From assembly GCF_009858245.1 (NCBI RefSeq), contig NZ_VMSB01000001.1, positions 1,302,001-1,366,000 of the forward strand: 64,000 nucleotides of DNA. Direction: 5' to 3'. Below are positions 44,617 to 53,430 of this stretch, one piece after another. Position 1 is the stretch's first letter. The number at the start of each line of letters is the position of its first letter. The stretch is from Ornithinibacter aureus. Lineage in GTDB: Bacteria > Actinomycetota > Actinomycetes > Actinomycetales > Dermatophilaceae. The notes beneath the pieces were generated by a model. That model was not told the origin of the DNA and ran no database searches. It saw nothing but the letters and a program-made list of their open reading frames with translations. Both the position numbers and the translations under genes were made by a program.

Positions 44617-45689
44617 CGGTCGGCGACGGCGGCGAGGCGGGCGGCCTCGTCGGCGTCGACGCAGGACTGGATCATCGGGTCGAGGTCGCCGTCGAGCACG
44701 GTGTCGAGGTTGTAGGCCTTGAAGCCGGTGCGGTGGTCGCTGATCCGGTTCTCGGGGAAGTTGTAGGTGCGGATCCGCTCGGAACGGTCGACGGTGCGCA
44801 CCTGGCTGCTGCGAACACTGGCATCCGCGGCGTGGCGCTCGTCCATGGCGATCTGGTGCAGCCGGGCACGCAGCACGCGCAGGGCCGCCTCGCGGTTCTG
44901 AAGCTGGCTCTTCTCGTTCTGGCACGACACGACGAGGCCGGTGGGCAGGTGGGTGATGCGCACGGCCGAGTCGGTGGTGTTGACGCTCTGGCCGCCGGGG
45001 CCGCTGGAGCGGAAGACGTCGATGCGCAGGTCGTTGGGATCGATCGTCACCTCGACCTCCTCGGCCTCGGGCATGACCCAGACACCCGCGGCGCTGGTGT
45101 GGATGCGCCCCTGGCTCTCGGTGACGGGAACGCGCTGCACCCGGTGCACCCCGCCCTCGAACTTCAGCCGCGCCCACGGGGCCTCGCCCGGGGCGGCGGT
45201 TCCGCGTGCCTTCACGGCGACCCGCACGTCCTTGTAGCCGCCGAGGTCGGACTCGGTGGCGTCGAGCACCTCGGTGCGCCAGCCCCGACGCTCGGCGTGA
45301 CGCAGGTACATGCGCAGGAGGTCACCCGCGAACAGCGCCGACTCCTCGCCGCCCTCACCGGCCTTCACCTCGAGGATGACGTCGCGGTCGTCGTCGGGGT
45401 CACGCGGGATGAGCAGGCGGCGCAGTCGGTCCTCGGCGGCGGCGAGGGTGGCCTCGAGGGCGGGGATCTCGTCGGCGAACGCCGGGTCCTCGGCGGCGAG
45501 CTCGCGCGCGGCCTGGACGTCGTCGCGCGCGGCCACCCAGGCGTGGTGGGCGGCCACCGTGGGGCCGAGAGCGGCGTAGCGCTTGTTCAGCTCACGGCTC
45601 TGGTCCGGGTCGGAGGCGATCGCCGGGTCGGCCATCTGCGCCTCGAGTGCGGCGTGCTCGGCGACCAGGGCCTGGGCTGACTCGAGCAC
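44613..45689 (-). CDS. prfA: Peptide chain release factor 1
   Basis: A 358-aa class I release factor. The peptidyl-hydrolysis motif is [10 protein letters not shown] near residue 230. The stop-codon recognition loop carries the PxT-type tripeptide region in the RF1 arrangement, before [18 protein letters not shown] 45689 has an AAGGAG SD. It ends translation at UAA and UAG. Confidence 0.96.
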   Translation of the reverse strand: MLESAQALVAEHAALEAQMADPAIASDPDQSRELNKRYAALGPTVAAHHAWVAARDDVQAARELAAEDPAFADEIPALEATLAAAEDRLRRLLIPRDPDDDRDVILEVKAGEGGEESALFAGDLLRMYLRHAERRGWRTEVLDATESDLGGYKDVRVAVKARGTAAPGEAPWARLKFEGGVHRVQRVPVTESQGRIHTSAAGVWVMPEAEEVEVTIDPNDLRIDVFRSSGPGGQSVNTTDSAVRITHLPTGLVVSCQNEKSQLQNREAALRVLRARLHQIAMDERHAADASVRSSQVRTVDRSERIRTYNFPENRISDHRTGFKAYNLDTVLDGDLDPMIQSCVDADEAARLAAVADR

Positions 45690-45769
45690 GGACTCTCCTT
45701 CGGGGCTGGCTGGGGGCTTACGCGGTGCTGCGGTGGGGTGCTGCGGTGTGCTTCGGGGGTGAAACGCAA

Positions 45770-45809
45770 GTGCGCCGGCCCGTCCCGACGAGGGGACGGA
45801 CCGGCGCAC
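45770..45809 (-). terminator. rpmE terminator or attenuator before prfA
   Basis: GTGCGCCGG-CCCGTCCC (45770-45786) and GGGGACGGACCGGCGCAC (45792-45809) form a stem of about 17 bp with one mismatch and a 5-nt loop, 8 bp beyond the rpmE stop. On the minus strand TTGCGTTTCACC follows. It should separate abundant ribosomal protein mRNA from prfA, probably allowing some read-through. Confidence 0.7.
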
Positions 45810-45817
45810 CGGGCAAG

Positions 45818-46033
45818 CTACTTGGCGGCCTTCTTGCCGTAGCGGGCCTCGAAGCGGGCCACGCGGCCACCGGTGTCGAGGATCTTCTGCTTGCCCGTGT
45901 AGAACGGGTGGCACTGCGAGCAGACGTCGGCGTGGATGGAGCCGCTCTTGGCCGTGCTGCGCGTCTCGAACGTGGCACCGCAGGTGCAGGTGACCGTCGT
46001 CGGGACGTAGTCGGGGTGGATGTCCTTCTTCAC
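45818..46033 (-). CDS. rpmE: 50S ribosomal protein L31
   Basis: A 71-aa protein starting at GTG 46033 ([13 protein letters not shown]) with a strong AAGGAG SD. It has TCTCGATF and the [13 protein letters not shown] pair, so the zinc-binding (C+) form is present rather than the zinc-independent paralogue. The basic C-terminus ARYGKKAAK is normal. It lies between rho and prfA in the conserved order, but separated from rho here by two inserted genes. Confidence 0.96.
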   Translation of the reverse strand: MKKDIHPDYVPTTVTCTCGATFETRSTAKSGSIHADVCSQCHPFYTGKQKILDTGGRVARFEARYGKKAAK

Positions 46034-46243
46034 GATGTTTCTCCTTGGAGGTGTCCGGGTCGGCGGGTTCAGCACGGTGCTGCAAACCCTTGGCGCCCCG
46101 ACTGCGCCCCTCGTGGTGAGGGCGCTCAGGAAACGCATCGGATGCCGTGAACCGGTCCAGCGATCAAGTGTGCCAGAGGTGGCGCACAGGGTCCTAAACG
46201 CCGAAGCGCCTCCCCCTCATTCCCGCCCTGCCCCGTCATGCCC

Positions 46244-46312
46244 ACTTCGTGCGACTTCCGTGCGGTTCTGGGCCCAGAACCGCCGGTGGGCTGCACCCAA
46301 GTCGCACGAAGT
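46244..46312. repeat. Nested inverted repeats in the 328-bp rpmE/LLM divergent gap
   Basis: Outer arms ACTTCGTGCGACTT (46244-46257) and AAGTCGCACGAAGT (46299-46312) enclose a perfect 20-bp palindrome CGGTTCTGGGCCCAGAACCG (46263-46282). The repeat ends 49 bp before the LLM oxidoreductase start. The rest of the divergent gap 46034-46361 should hold the rpmE promoter, close to rpmE, and a promoter for the LLM gene. I see no gene in it. Confidence 0.7.
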
Positions 46313-46361
46313 CGGAGTCGGTCGGGGTGCCGTCAGCGGGGGCAGTGGGTACGGTGCGGGG

Positions 46362-47216
46362 ATGAAGTTCGGAGCCGTCATCACGTACGCCACCGAGCGT
46401 GAGTTCACCGAGCTCGCCGTCGTCGCCGAGCGCGCCGGGTGGGACCAGGTCTTCACGTGGGAGGCGGTCTGGGGCCAGGACGCGTGGGTCACCCTCGGCG
46501 CCGCAGCCCTGGCCACCGAGCGCATCCGGTTGGGCACCCTGCTCACCCCGGCCGCCCGGCACCGGCCGTGGGACCTGGCGTCGAGGGTGGCCTCGGTCGA
46601 CCGGCTCTCGGACGGTCGGGTGACGCTGGGGGTCGGCCTGGGTGCGTTGCACGGCAACTGGCTGGCCTTCGAGGCCGATGAGGGCCGGGCCGTGCGCGCT
46701 CGCAAGCTCGACGAGGTGCTCGACATCTACGCAGGTCTGATGGGCGGGCAGCCATTCTCGTACACGGGCGAGCACTTCTCGGCCTCCCCCGTCACCGAAC
46801 TGGTGCCGCCACCACCGGTGCAGACACCCCACCCGCCGGTGTGGTGCGTCGGGCTGATGCTGCCCGGTCGAAGCCGACAACGGTCGTTGGAGCGGGCCGC
46901 CCGGTGGCAGGGCGTCTTCCCGGCGGTCGCCGGCGGCAGCCTGGAGAACCCGGGGTCGCACCTCACACCGGTGTCCCTACGTGAGCTGGTCGGGCACATC
47001 ACGACGCTGCGCGCGGCTGACGGCCAGAGCATGGAGGGCTACGACGTCGTCGTCGAGGGCGACAGCCACGGTGAGTTCGGCACGGTCCGCCCGCCCGTGG
47101 AGCAGTGGGCGGATGCCGGTGCCACCTGGTGGGTGGAGTCGTGGTGGGACCTGCCCGACTCCCCCGAGGGCCGCCGCGAGATGCGGCGTCGCCTCGAGCT
47201 CGGGCCCCCGAGGTGA
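46362..47216 (+). CDS. LLM-class flavin-dependent oxidoreductase
   Basis: A 284-aa luciferase-like (beta/alpha)8 barrel protein: MKFGAVITYATEREFTELAVVAERAGWDQVFTWEA, then ERIRLGTLLTPAARHRPWDLASRVASVD and GRVTLGVGLG. Members use FMN or F420. This short form lacks features that fix cofactor or substrate. It overlaps the next GNAT gene by 4 bp (GTGA). The two-gene unit interrupts the usual rho-rpmE order in the opposite orientation. Confidence 0.88.
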   Translation: MKFGAVITYATEREFTELAVVAERAGWDQVFTWEAVWGQDAWVTLGAAALATERIRLGTLLTPAARHRPWDLASRVASVDRLSDGRVTLGVGLGALHGNWLAFEADEGRAVRARKLDEVLDIYAGLMGGQPFSYTGEHFSASPVTELVPPPPVQTPHPPVWCVGLMLPGRSRQRSLERAARWQGVFPAVAGGSLENPGSHLTPVSLRELVGHITTLRAADGQSMEGYDVVVEGDSHGEFGTVRPPVEQWADAGATWWVESWWDLPDSPEGRREMRRRLELGPPR

Positions 47217-47761
47217 ACCCCGAACCCGGCCGCGACACGGCGTCCGGCGTCGTGGTGCGGGAGGCCACCGCGCAGGATGCCGCGGCGCTCGTCGACCTTC
47301 GAGCGCTGATGTTCGAGGCGATGGGCACCCCCAGCGAGCTGCTCGAGCACGACGCCTGGCGGGACGCGGCACTGGCCTGGTTCAGCCGCCGCATCGGCAC
47401 TGCGGAAGACGTGCGGGTCGTCGTCGCGGAGGTCGACGGGACGGTCGCCGCCGGCATCGTGGGCGAGGTGACCTCCCTCATCCCCGGGCCCGGAACGCCC
47501 AACGGGTCGGTCGGGCTCATCTCGAACGTCGCGACCTTCCCGACGTATCGCGGGCGTGGCCTGGCTGGCCTGGTCACGGATGACCTGCTGCGCTGGTTCT
47601 CCTCGAGCACCGACGTGACGCGCGTGGACCTCTTCGCGACCCCCGGGGGCGCCCGGATCTATGAACCCCGAGGATTCGTGAACCGCAGCTTCCCCGGAAT
47701 GAGCCTGTCGGTGCGGCGCGAGACGACGCGCGCCGCTCCGATGAGCCCCCAGGGCAGCTAA
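47213..47761 (+). CDS. GNAT-family N-acetyltransferase
   Basis: 182 aa from GTG 47213. VVREATAQDAAALVDLRALMFE begins the GNAT fold. NVATFPTYRGRGLAGLVTDDLL contains the acetyl-CoA loop R-G-R-G-L-A, and GGARIYEPRGF is the usual end. It is translationally coupled to the LLM oxidoreductase. The substrate is unknown; such coupled pairs sometimes modify antibiotics or amino acids, but nothing here proves that. Confidence 0.88.
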   Translation: MNPEPGRDTASGVVVREATAQDAAALVDLRALMFEAMGTPSELLEHDAWRDAALAWFSRRIGTAEDVRVVVAEVDGTVAAGIVGEVTSLIPGPGTPNGSVGLISNVATFPTYRGRGLAGLVTDDLLRWFSSSTDVTRVDLFATPGGARIYEPRGFVNRSFPGMSLSVRRETTRAAPMSPQGS

Positions 47762-47767
47762 GGCGTG

Positions 47768-47817
47768 ACCTACCGCCTGGTATCTGCCGTGATCGCAGCA
47801 CCTACCAGGCGGTAGGT
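47768..47817. repeat. 15-bp perfect inverted repeat after the LLM-GNAT pair
   Basis: ACCTACCGCCTGGTA (47768-47782) and TACCAGGCGGTAGGT (47803-47817) are exact complements around a 20-nt centre. It starts 6 bp after the GNAT stop and is followed 18 bp later by the separate rho hairpin. It could be the terminator of the LLM-GNAT unit. With 46244-46312 it places an inverted repeat on each side of that two-gene insert. Confidence 0.7.
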
Positions 47818-47834
47818 GGCGCCGTAGCGAGCCG

Positions 47835-47882
47835 CGACGAGGCACGCCGCCCCGCAGAGGTCCGGGGCGGCGTGCCTCGTCG
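47835..47882 (-). terminator. rho terminator
   Basis: CGACGAGGCACGCCGCCCC (47835-47853) and its exact complement (47864-47882) form a 19-bp stem with a 10-nt loop, starting 21 bp after the rho stop on the minus strand. No T-run follows, as is often the case in high-GC actinobacteria. Confidence 0.75.
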
Positions 47883-47903
47883 TGGAGATCGGCGACCGAC
47901 GGG

Positions 47904-49790
47904 TCAGTCGTCCTCGTCCTCGAGCTTCATCGTTGCGGTCTGCTGCACCTGGGTGAGGAACTCGTAGTTCGTCTTGGTCTTGCGCAGCCGGTCCAGCAGC
48001 AGCTCGATGCCCTGCTGGGAGTCCAGCGCAGCCAGCACCCGGCGCAGCTTCCACATGATCCGCAGCTCCTCGGGAGCGAGCAGGATCTCCTCCTTGCGCG
48101 TGCCCGAGTTGTTGACGTCGACGGCAGGGAAGATCCGGCGGTTCGCGAGCTGACGGTCGAGCTTGAGCTCCATGTTGCCGGTGCCCTTGAACTCCTCGAA
48201 GATCACCTCGTCCATCCGCGAACCGGTCTCGACCAGCGCCGTCGCGAGGATGGTGAGCGAGCCACCGTCCTCGATGTTGCGGGCCGCGCCGAAGAACTTC
48301 TTCGGCGGGTACAGCGCGGCGGAGTCGACGCCACCGGACAGGATGCGCCCGCTGGCCGGGGCCGCGAGGTTGTAGGCCCGCCCGAGCTTGGTGATCGAGT
48401 CGAGCAGCACGACGACGTCGTGCCCCATCTCGACCAGGCGCTTGGCCCGCTCGATCGCGAGCTCGGCGACGGTGGTGTGGTCCTCGGCCGGGCGGTCGAA
48501 GGTCGAGGAGATGACCTCGCCCTTGACGGCCCGCTGCATGTCGGTGACCTCCTCGGGACGCTCGTCCACGAGGACGACCATGAGGTGGCACTCCGGGTTG
48601 TTCGTCGTGATGGCGTTGGCGATCGCCTGCATGACCATCGTCTTGCCGGCCTTGGCCGGGGCGACGATGAGGCCGCGCTGGCCCTTGCCGATGGGCGCGA
48701 CGAGGTCGATGATGCGCGTCGTGAGCAGACCCTGCTCGGTCTCCAGGCGCAGGCGGTCCTGCGGGTAGAGCGGCGTGAGCTTGCCGAACTCGGGGCGGTG
48801 GCGGGCGTCCTCGGGCGTCATGCCGTTGACCGTGTCGAGCTGGGCCAGCGGGGTGTACTTCGCCCGGTGGTTGCGGCCACCGACGTTCTGCTGCTGCCCC
48901 TCGTCACCGTCGCGCGAGGCCTTGATCGACCCGGTGACGGCGTCACCCTTGCGCAGCCCGTGGCGCTTGACCAGCTGGAGCGGCACGTAGACGTCGCTGC
49001 TGCCGGGCAGGTACCCGGTGGTGCGCACGAACGCGTAGCTGTCGAGGATGTCGAGGATGCCGGCGACGGGCACGAGGACGTCGTCCTCGGTGATCGACGA
49101 CTCGACGGGGCCGTCGACCTGGTCGCCGCCGGGACGGCGCTTGTCGCGGTTGCGTCCACGGTTGCGGCGACGACGGCCACCGCGGCCGTCCTCGTCGTCG
49201 AAGCGGTTCTGGTTCTGGCCGCCCTGGGCACCGCCGTTCTGCTCGCCCTGCGACCCACCGGCACCGGCGTCGGCGGATGCCGTCTGGTCGCCGCGGTCCT
49301 CGGCCTGGGCATCGCGGGCCTCGGTACGGTCCTGGCGGGCGGCGCGTGTGCGGGTGCGACCGGCGCCGCGCTCACCGCGGGCCTGGCCGTCGGCCTGCTC
49401 GGCAGCGTCCGGCCGGGCATCGCGCTCGGCGGCGGAGACGGAAGGGGGGGCCTGCTCGGGGGTCCCTGCCGCAGCGGCCTGCTCCGTCGCGGCTGCCGAC
49501 TCGGTGCCACGGCCACTGCTCGTGGCCCGGCGCGACCGACGCGGTTCGGTGCCGCGCGTGGGCTCACTGGCGCGCGCCGACGGCTCGCTCGCGGCGGCGG
49601 GCCCGCTCTCACCGTTCTGGCGGGACTTGATGGCGGCGACGAGGTCGCCCTTGCGCATCTTGGTGGTGCCGCTGATGCCCATGCTCGAGGCCAGCCCTTG
49701 GAGCTCTGCCAACCGCATGGCGGTGAGTGCTCCGGAACGACGCGGGCTCGCGCCCGCAGTCGACGGCTCGAGAGTGGTGGTGTCTGACAC
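47904..49790 (-). CDS. rho: Transcription termination factor Rho with long disordered insert
   Basis: A 628-aa Rho from GTG 49790 (AAGGA SD). Residues about 18-55 are the N-terminal helical domain. Residues about 58-228 form a low-complexity insert, first Ala/Glu/Ser-rich, then Gly/Asn/Gln and Arg-rich ([18 protein letters not shown]). RNA-binding motifs follow ([20 protein letters not shown]), then the P-loop [20 protein letters not shown] and the hexamer Q- and R-loops. Such inserts are typical of actinobacterial Rho and increase RNA binding on GC-rich, structured transcripts. It follows thrB in the conserved order, 197 bp away. Confidence 0.96.
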   Translation of the reverse strand: MSDTTTLEPSTAGASPRRSGALTAMRLAELQGLASSMGISGTTKMRKGDLVAAIKSRQNGESGPAAASEPSARASEPTRGTEPRRSRRATSSGRGTESAAATEQAAAAGTPEQAPPSVSAAERDARPDAAEQADGQARGERGAGRTRTRAARQDRTEARDAQAEDRGDQTASADAGAGGSQGEQNGGAQGGQNQNRFDDEDGRGGRRRRNRGRNRDKRRPGGDQVDGPVESSITEDDVLVPVAGILDILDSYAFVRTTGYLPGSSDVYVPLQLVKRHGLRKGDAVTGSIKASRDGDEGQQQNVGGRNHRAKYTPLAQLDTVNGMTPEDARHRPEFGKLTPLYPQDRLRLETEQGLLTTRIIDLVAPIGKGQRGLIVAPAKAGKTMVMQAIANAITTNNPECHLMVVLVDERPEEVTDMQRAVKGEVISSTFDRPAEDHTTVAELAIERAKRLVEMGHDVVVLLDSITKLGRAYNLAAPASGRILSGGVDSAALYPPKKFFGAARNIEDGGSLTILATALVETGSRMDEVIFEEFKGTGNMELKLDRQLANRRIFPAVDVNNSGTRKEEILLAPEELRIMWKLRRVLAALDSQQGIELLLDRLRKTKTNYEFLTQVQQTATMKLEDEDD

Positions 49791-49987
49791 GAAGGATCCT
49801 TTCCCTCGCTCGTGGATGGCCTCGATACGGCCGATCTCGGGGGGTTCACGTCGGGGCCGCAGCGCAGGCTGAACGGGGTTCCCAGATCGTGGAGGTCGAC
49901 TCGCGGCAGGCAGCGGGGGGAAGCCCGGCATCGGCTGCGGTCGCACGGTCACACTAGCACCGACGCCCCAACGTCACCGCCGGTCGA

Positions 49988-50935
49988 TCAGGCTCGTGAC
50001 AGCACCGTGACCCTGGCCCCGTGATCGGGGATGCCGGGGGTCAGTACGCGCCAGCCGGCCTCACCGTGCGCGCGCACCTCCTCGACGTGCTCGCGCCGGG
50101 CCAGCACGAGGACGGACGGGCCGGCACCGGAGATGACGGCCGCGTGGCCGCGGGAGCGCAACCGGTCCACGAGGGACATCGACGCGGCGTACGAGGGGCG
50201 GCGGGCCTCCTGGTGCAGCCACTCCTTGGTGGCGGCGAGCAGGTGCTGCGGGGCGAAGCCGATGGCGTGCGCGAGCAGGGCGGATCGCGCGGAGTTGGCC
50301 GCAGCATCCGCCAGACGAACCTGTTGTGGCAGCACCGAGCGGGCCTTGGCGGTCGACAGCTGGACGTCCGGCGCGAAGACGACCGGCACGACGTCGGGGT
50401 GCACGGGCAGGTGCACCGTCGTGGTGCTGGCCTGTTCGTCGTCGGACCACGACAGCGTGAAGCCCCCGTACACACTCGCCGACGCGTTGTCGGGGTGCCC
50501 CTCCAGGCGTGAGGCGAGCGAGTTCGCGAAGGTGAGGTCGACGGCATCCCCGGTGGCTCCGGCCGAGACGTCCGCCAGCGCCTGCGCGGCGACGATGCCG
50601 GTGACGATCGCGGTGGCCGACGAGCCCATCCCCCGGCCGTGCGGCACCTCGTTCGTGCAGTCCAGGGCCAGCCCGGCGGGCGGCTCGACGCCGAGCTCAC
50701 CCCAGGCCACGACCATCGCCCGGTGCACGAGGTGGGTCGCGTCGAGCGGAACGCTGCCCGCCCCCTCGCCGGCGACGGCCACGCTCAGGCCCGGCGTGGA
50801 GGTGACACGGGCCCGGCAGGTGTCCCACACCCCGAGGGCGCAGCCGATCGAGTCGAAGCCGGGGCCGAGGTTCGCGCTGCTCGCCGGCACCCGCACCTCG
50901 ACCTCGACACCGGCCCGAAGCCGCGTGGTGCTCAC
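49988..50935 (-). CDS. thrB: Homoserine kinase
   Basis: A 315-aa GHMP kinase: [18 protein letters not shown] at the N-terminus, the ATP loop [16 protein letters not shown], and the C-terminal [13 protein letters not shown]. It phosphorylates homoserine. GTG 50935 overlaps the thrC stop by 4 bp. It is the last gene of the argS-lysA-hom-thrC-thrB run. Confidence 0.96.
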   Translation of the reverse strand: MSTTRLRAGVEVEVRVPASSANLGPGFDSIGCALGVWDTCRARVTSTPGLSVAVAGEGAGSVPLDATHLVHRAMVVAWGELGVEPPAGLALDCTNEVPHGRGMGSSATAIVTGIVAAQALADVSAGATGDAVDLTFANSLASRLEGHPDNASASVYGGFTLSWSDDEQASTTTVHLPVHPDVVPVVFAPDVQLSTAKARSVLPQQVRLADAAANSARSALLAHAIGFAPQHLLAATKEWLHQEARRPSYAASMSLVDRLRSRGHAAVISGAGPSVLVLARREHVEEVRAHGEAGWRVLTPGIPDHGARVTVLSRA

Positions 50936-52035
50936 CCGTCGAGGCCCAGGGCCACCGCGACGCTGAACGCGTCGACAGGCACACGCACCGGGGTGACGTC
51001 GCCACCGTCGGCGGTGCGCAGCGCCCACTGGGGGTCCTTCAGCCCGTGCCCGGTCACCGTGCACACGATGGTGGCGTCGCGCGGGACGATGCCTGCGCGG
51101 TGCGCCTTCAGCAGGCCGGCGATGCTCGCCGCCGACCCGGGCTCGACGAAGATGCCCTCGGTCGAGGACAGCACCCGGTGACCCTCGAGGATCTCCTCGT
51201 CGGTGACGGAGTCGATGTGCCCGCCGGACTCGTCACGGGCGGCCTCGGCCTGCGCCCAGGACGCCGGGTTGCCGATGCGGATCGCCGTGGCGATCGTCTC
51301 CGGGTCATCGACCGGGTGGCCCAGGACGATCGGGGCCGAACCCGCCGCCTGGTAGCCCCACATCTGCGGGGTGCGCGTCGCGACGGCGGGCAGCTCGACG
51401 CCAGCGACGCCCGTCGTCACCGAGGCGTACTCGGTGTAGCCACGCCAGTAGGCGGTGATGTTCCCGGCGTTGCCGACCGGAAGGATGTGGATGTCGGGGG
51501 CGTCACCCAAGGCATCGACGACCTCGAAGGCCGCGGTCTTCTGCCCCTCGATGCGGGCGGGGTTGACCGAGTTGACGAGCTCGACCGGGTAGGCCTCGGC
51601 GAGCTTGCGGGCCACGGTGAGGCAGTCGTCGAAGTTGCCCTCGACCTGGATCAGGGTGGCGCCGTGGGCCACGGCCTGGCTGAGCTTGCCCATCGAGATC
51701 TTGCCGTCGGGCACGAGCACGGCACACGTCATGCCGGCCTTGGTGGCGTAGGCGGCGGCGCTGGCGCTCGTGTTGCCGGTGCTCGCGCAGATGACGGCCT
51801 TGGCACCGTGCTTCTTGGCCATCGACATCGCGGTCGTCATGCCGCGGTCCTTGAACGACGCCGTCGGGTTGAGCCCTTCGAACTTGACGAGCACGTTGGC
51901 TCCGGTGAGCTCCGAGAGCCCCTCGCACGGGATGAGCGGCGTGCCGCCCTCCTGGAGCGTCACCACCGGCGCCCCCGCCAGCATCGGCAGCCGCTCGGCG
52001 TACTCGCGGATCACTCCGCGCCACAGGTGCGCCAT
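50932..52035 (-). CDS. thrC: Threonine synthase
   Basis: A 367-aa PLP enzyme. The PLP Lys is in [12 protein letters not shown], and [18 protein letters not shown] and [15 protein letters not shown] bind the cofactor phosphate and substrate. It makes threonine from O-phosphohomoserine. The stop is 6 bp after... the hom gene end at 52042 lies upstream on the same strand, so hom, thrC and thrB form one unit. Confidence 0.96.
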   Translation of the reverse strand: MAHLWRGVIREYAERLPMLAGAPVVTLQEGGTPLIPCEGLSELTGANVLVKFEGLNPTASFKDRGMTTAMSMAKKHGAKAVICASTGNTSASAAAYATKAGMTCAVLVPDGKISMGKLSQAVAHGATLIQVEGNFDDCLTVARKLAEAYPVELVNSVNPARIEGQKTAAFEVVDALGDAPDIHILPVGNAGNITAYWRGYTEYASVTTGVAGVELPAVATRTPQMWGYQAAGSAPIVLGHPVDDPETIATAIRIGNPASWAQAEAARDESGGHIDSVTDEEILEGHRVLSSTEGIFVEPGSAASIAGLLKAHRAGIVPRDATIVCTVTGHGLKDPQWALRTADGGDVTPVRVPVDAFSVAVALGLDG

Positions 52036-52041
52036 GACTGG

Positions 52042-53430
52042 TCAGTCCCCTTCCACACGCATGACGGACGCGACGTCGTCCACGGAATCCAGCCCCGCGA
52101 GAGCGTCGACGGTCGCCGACAACGCGGCATCCGAGGCGCGGTGCGTCACGACGATGAGCTTGGCGCGCTCCCCCGCCCCCGGGGCGACCTGCTGGCGCAC
52201 GGTCTCGATCGACACGCCCTGCTCGGCGAAGGCCGTGGCGACCTGCGCGAGCACACCCGGGCGGTCGGCGACGTCGAGGCTGATGTGGTACCTCGTGAGC
52301 GCCTGGCCCATGTCCACCGCCGGGAGGTCGGCATAGGCGGACTCGCCCGGCCCGCGGCCACCGGCCACCTTGTGGCGGGCGACGGCGACGACGTCACCGA
52401 GAACGGCGGATGCCGTTGGGTCGCCCCCGGCGCCCCGGCCGTAGAACATGAGCGGCCCGGCAGCGGTGGCCTCGACGAACACCGCGTTGAAGGCGTCGCG
52501 GACGCTGGCCAGCGGGTGGCTGCGCGGGATCATCGCAGGGTGCACGCGCACGCTGACGGCATCCGAACCGTCTGCGCTGGTGACCCGCTCACAGATCGCG
52601 AGCAGCTTGACGACGCAGTCCATCTCCTTGGCGGCCTGGATGTCGCCGGCCGTCACCTCGGTGATGCCCTCGCGGTGCACGTCAGCGCTGGAGACGCGGG
52701 TGTGGAAGGCCAGGCTGGCGAGGATGGCGGCCTTGGCGGCGGCGTCGAAGCCCTCGACGTCGGCGGTGGGGTCGGCCTCGGCGTAGCCCAGGGCCTGGGC
52801 CTGCTCGACGGTCTCGGCGAAGCCGGCACCGCTGGTGTCCATCTTGTCCAGGACGAAGTTCGTCGTGCCGTTGACGATGCCGAGCACCTTGCGGACGTCG
52901 TCACCGGCGAGGGACTCGCGGATGGGGCGCAGGATCGGGATGGCCCCGGCCACGGCGGCCTCGTAGTAGAGGTCGACGTCGGCGGCATCCGCGGCGGCGT
53001 AGAGGGTCGGGCCGTCCTCGGCGAGCAGCGCCTTGTTGGCCGAGACCACCGAGGCGCCGTGCTCCATGGCGCGCAGGATGAGCCCGCGGGCGGGGTCGAT
53101 CCCGCCGATGACCTCGATCACGATGTCGGCGCGGGTGACGAGTTCCTCGGCGTCCGCGGTGAACAGGGCCGGGTCGACCGGGACGTCCGGACGCGGGCGC
53201 TGGGGGCGCCGCACCGCGATGCCGACGAGCTCGAGCGGGGCACCGACGCGCGCCGCGAGGTCGTAAGCGTGCTCGACGAGCCGCGTCGCGACCGCCGAAC
53301 CCACGACGCCGCAGCCGAGCAGCGCGACGCGCAGGGGGGCACGCCCAGGTGCCTGCGTCAGGGCACCGGTGGCGTGCGCCATCGTTTCGTGCGCCATGGT
53401 GGGGTCCATCTCCTCGCTGTCGATCCTCAC
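52042..53430 (-). CDS. hom: Homoserine dehydrogenase
   Basis: A 462-aa enzyme from a GTG at 53430 that overlaps the lysA stop (GTGA); ATGs at 53409, 53397 and 53382 are possible starts, and the conserved region begins only at PLRVALLGCGVVGSAVA. Catalytic and substrate residues lie in GIVNGTTNFVLDKM and ADPTADVEGFDAAAKAAILAS. A C-terminal ACT domain (YHISLDVADRPGVLAQVATAF) predicts feedback control, usually by threonine. It reduces aspartate semialdehyde to homoserine. Confidence 0.95.
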   Translation of the reverse strand: MRIDSEEMDPTMAHETMAHATGALTQAPGRAPLRVALLGCGVVGSAVATRLVEHAYDLAARVGAPLELVGIAVRRPQRPRPDVPVDPALFTADAEELVTRADIVIEVIGGIDPARGLILRAMEHGASVVSANKALLAEDGPTLYAAADAADVDLYYEAAVAGAIPILRPIRESLAGDDVRKVLGIVNGTTNFVLDKMDTSGAGFAETVEQAQALGYAEADPTADVEGFDAAAKAAILASLAFHTRVSSADVHREGITEVTAGDIQAAKEMDCVVKLLAICERVTSADGSDAVSVRVHPAMIPRSHPLASVRDAFNAVFVEATAAGPLMFYGRGAGGDPTASAVLGDVVAVARHKVAGGRGPGESAYADLPAVDMGQALTRYHISLDVADRPGVLAQVATAFAEQGVSIETVRQQVAPGAGERAKLIVVTHRASDAALSATVDALAGLDSVDDVASVMRVEGD

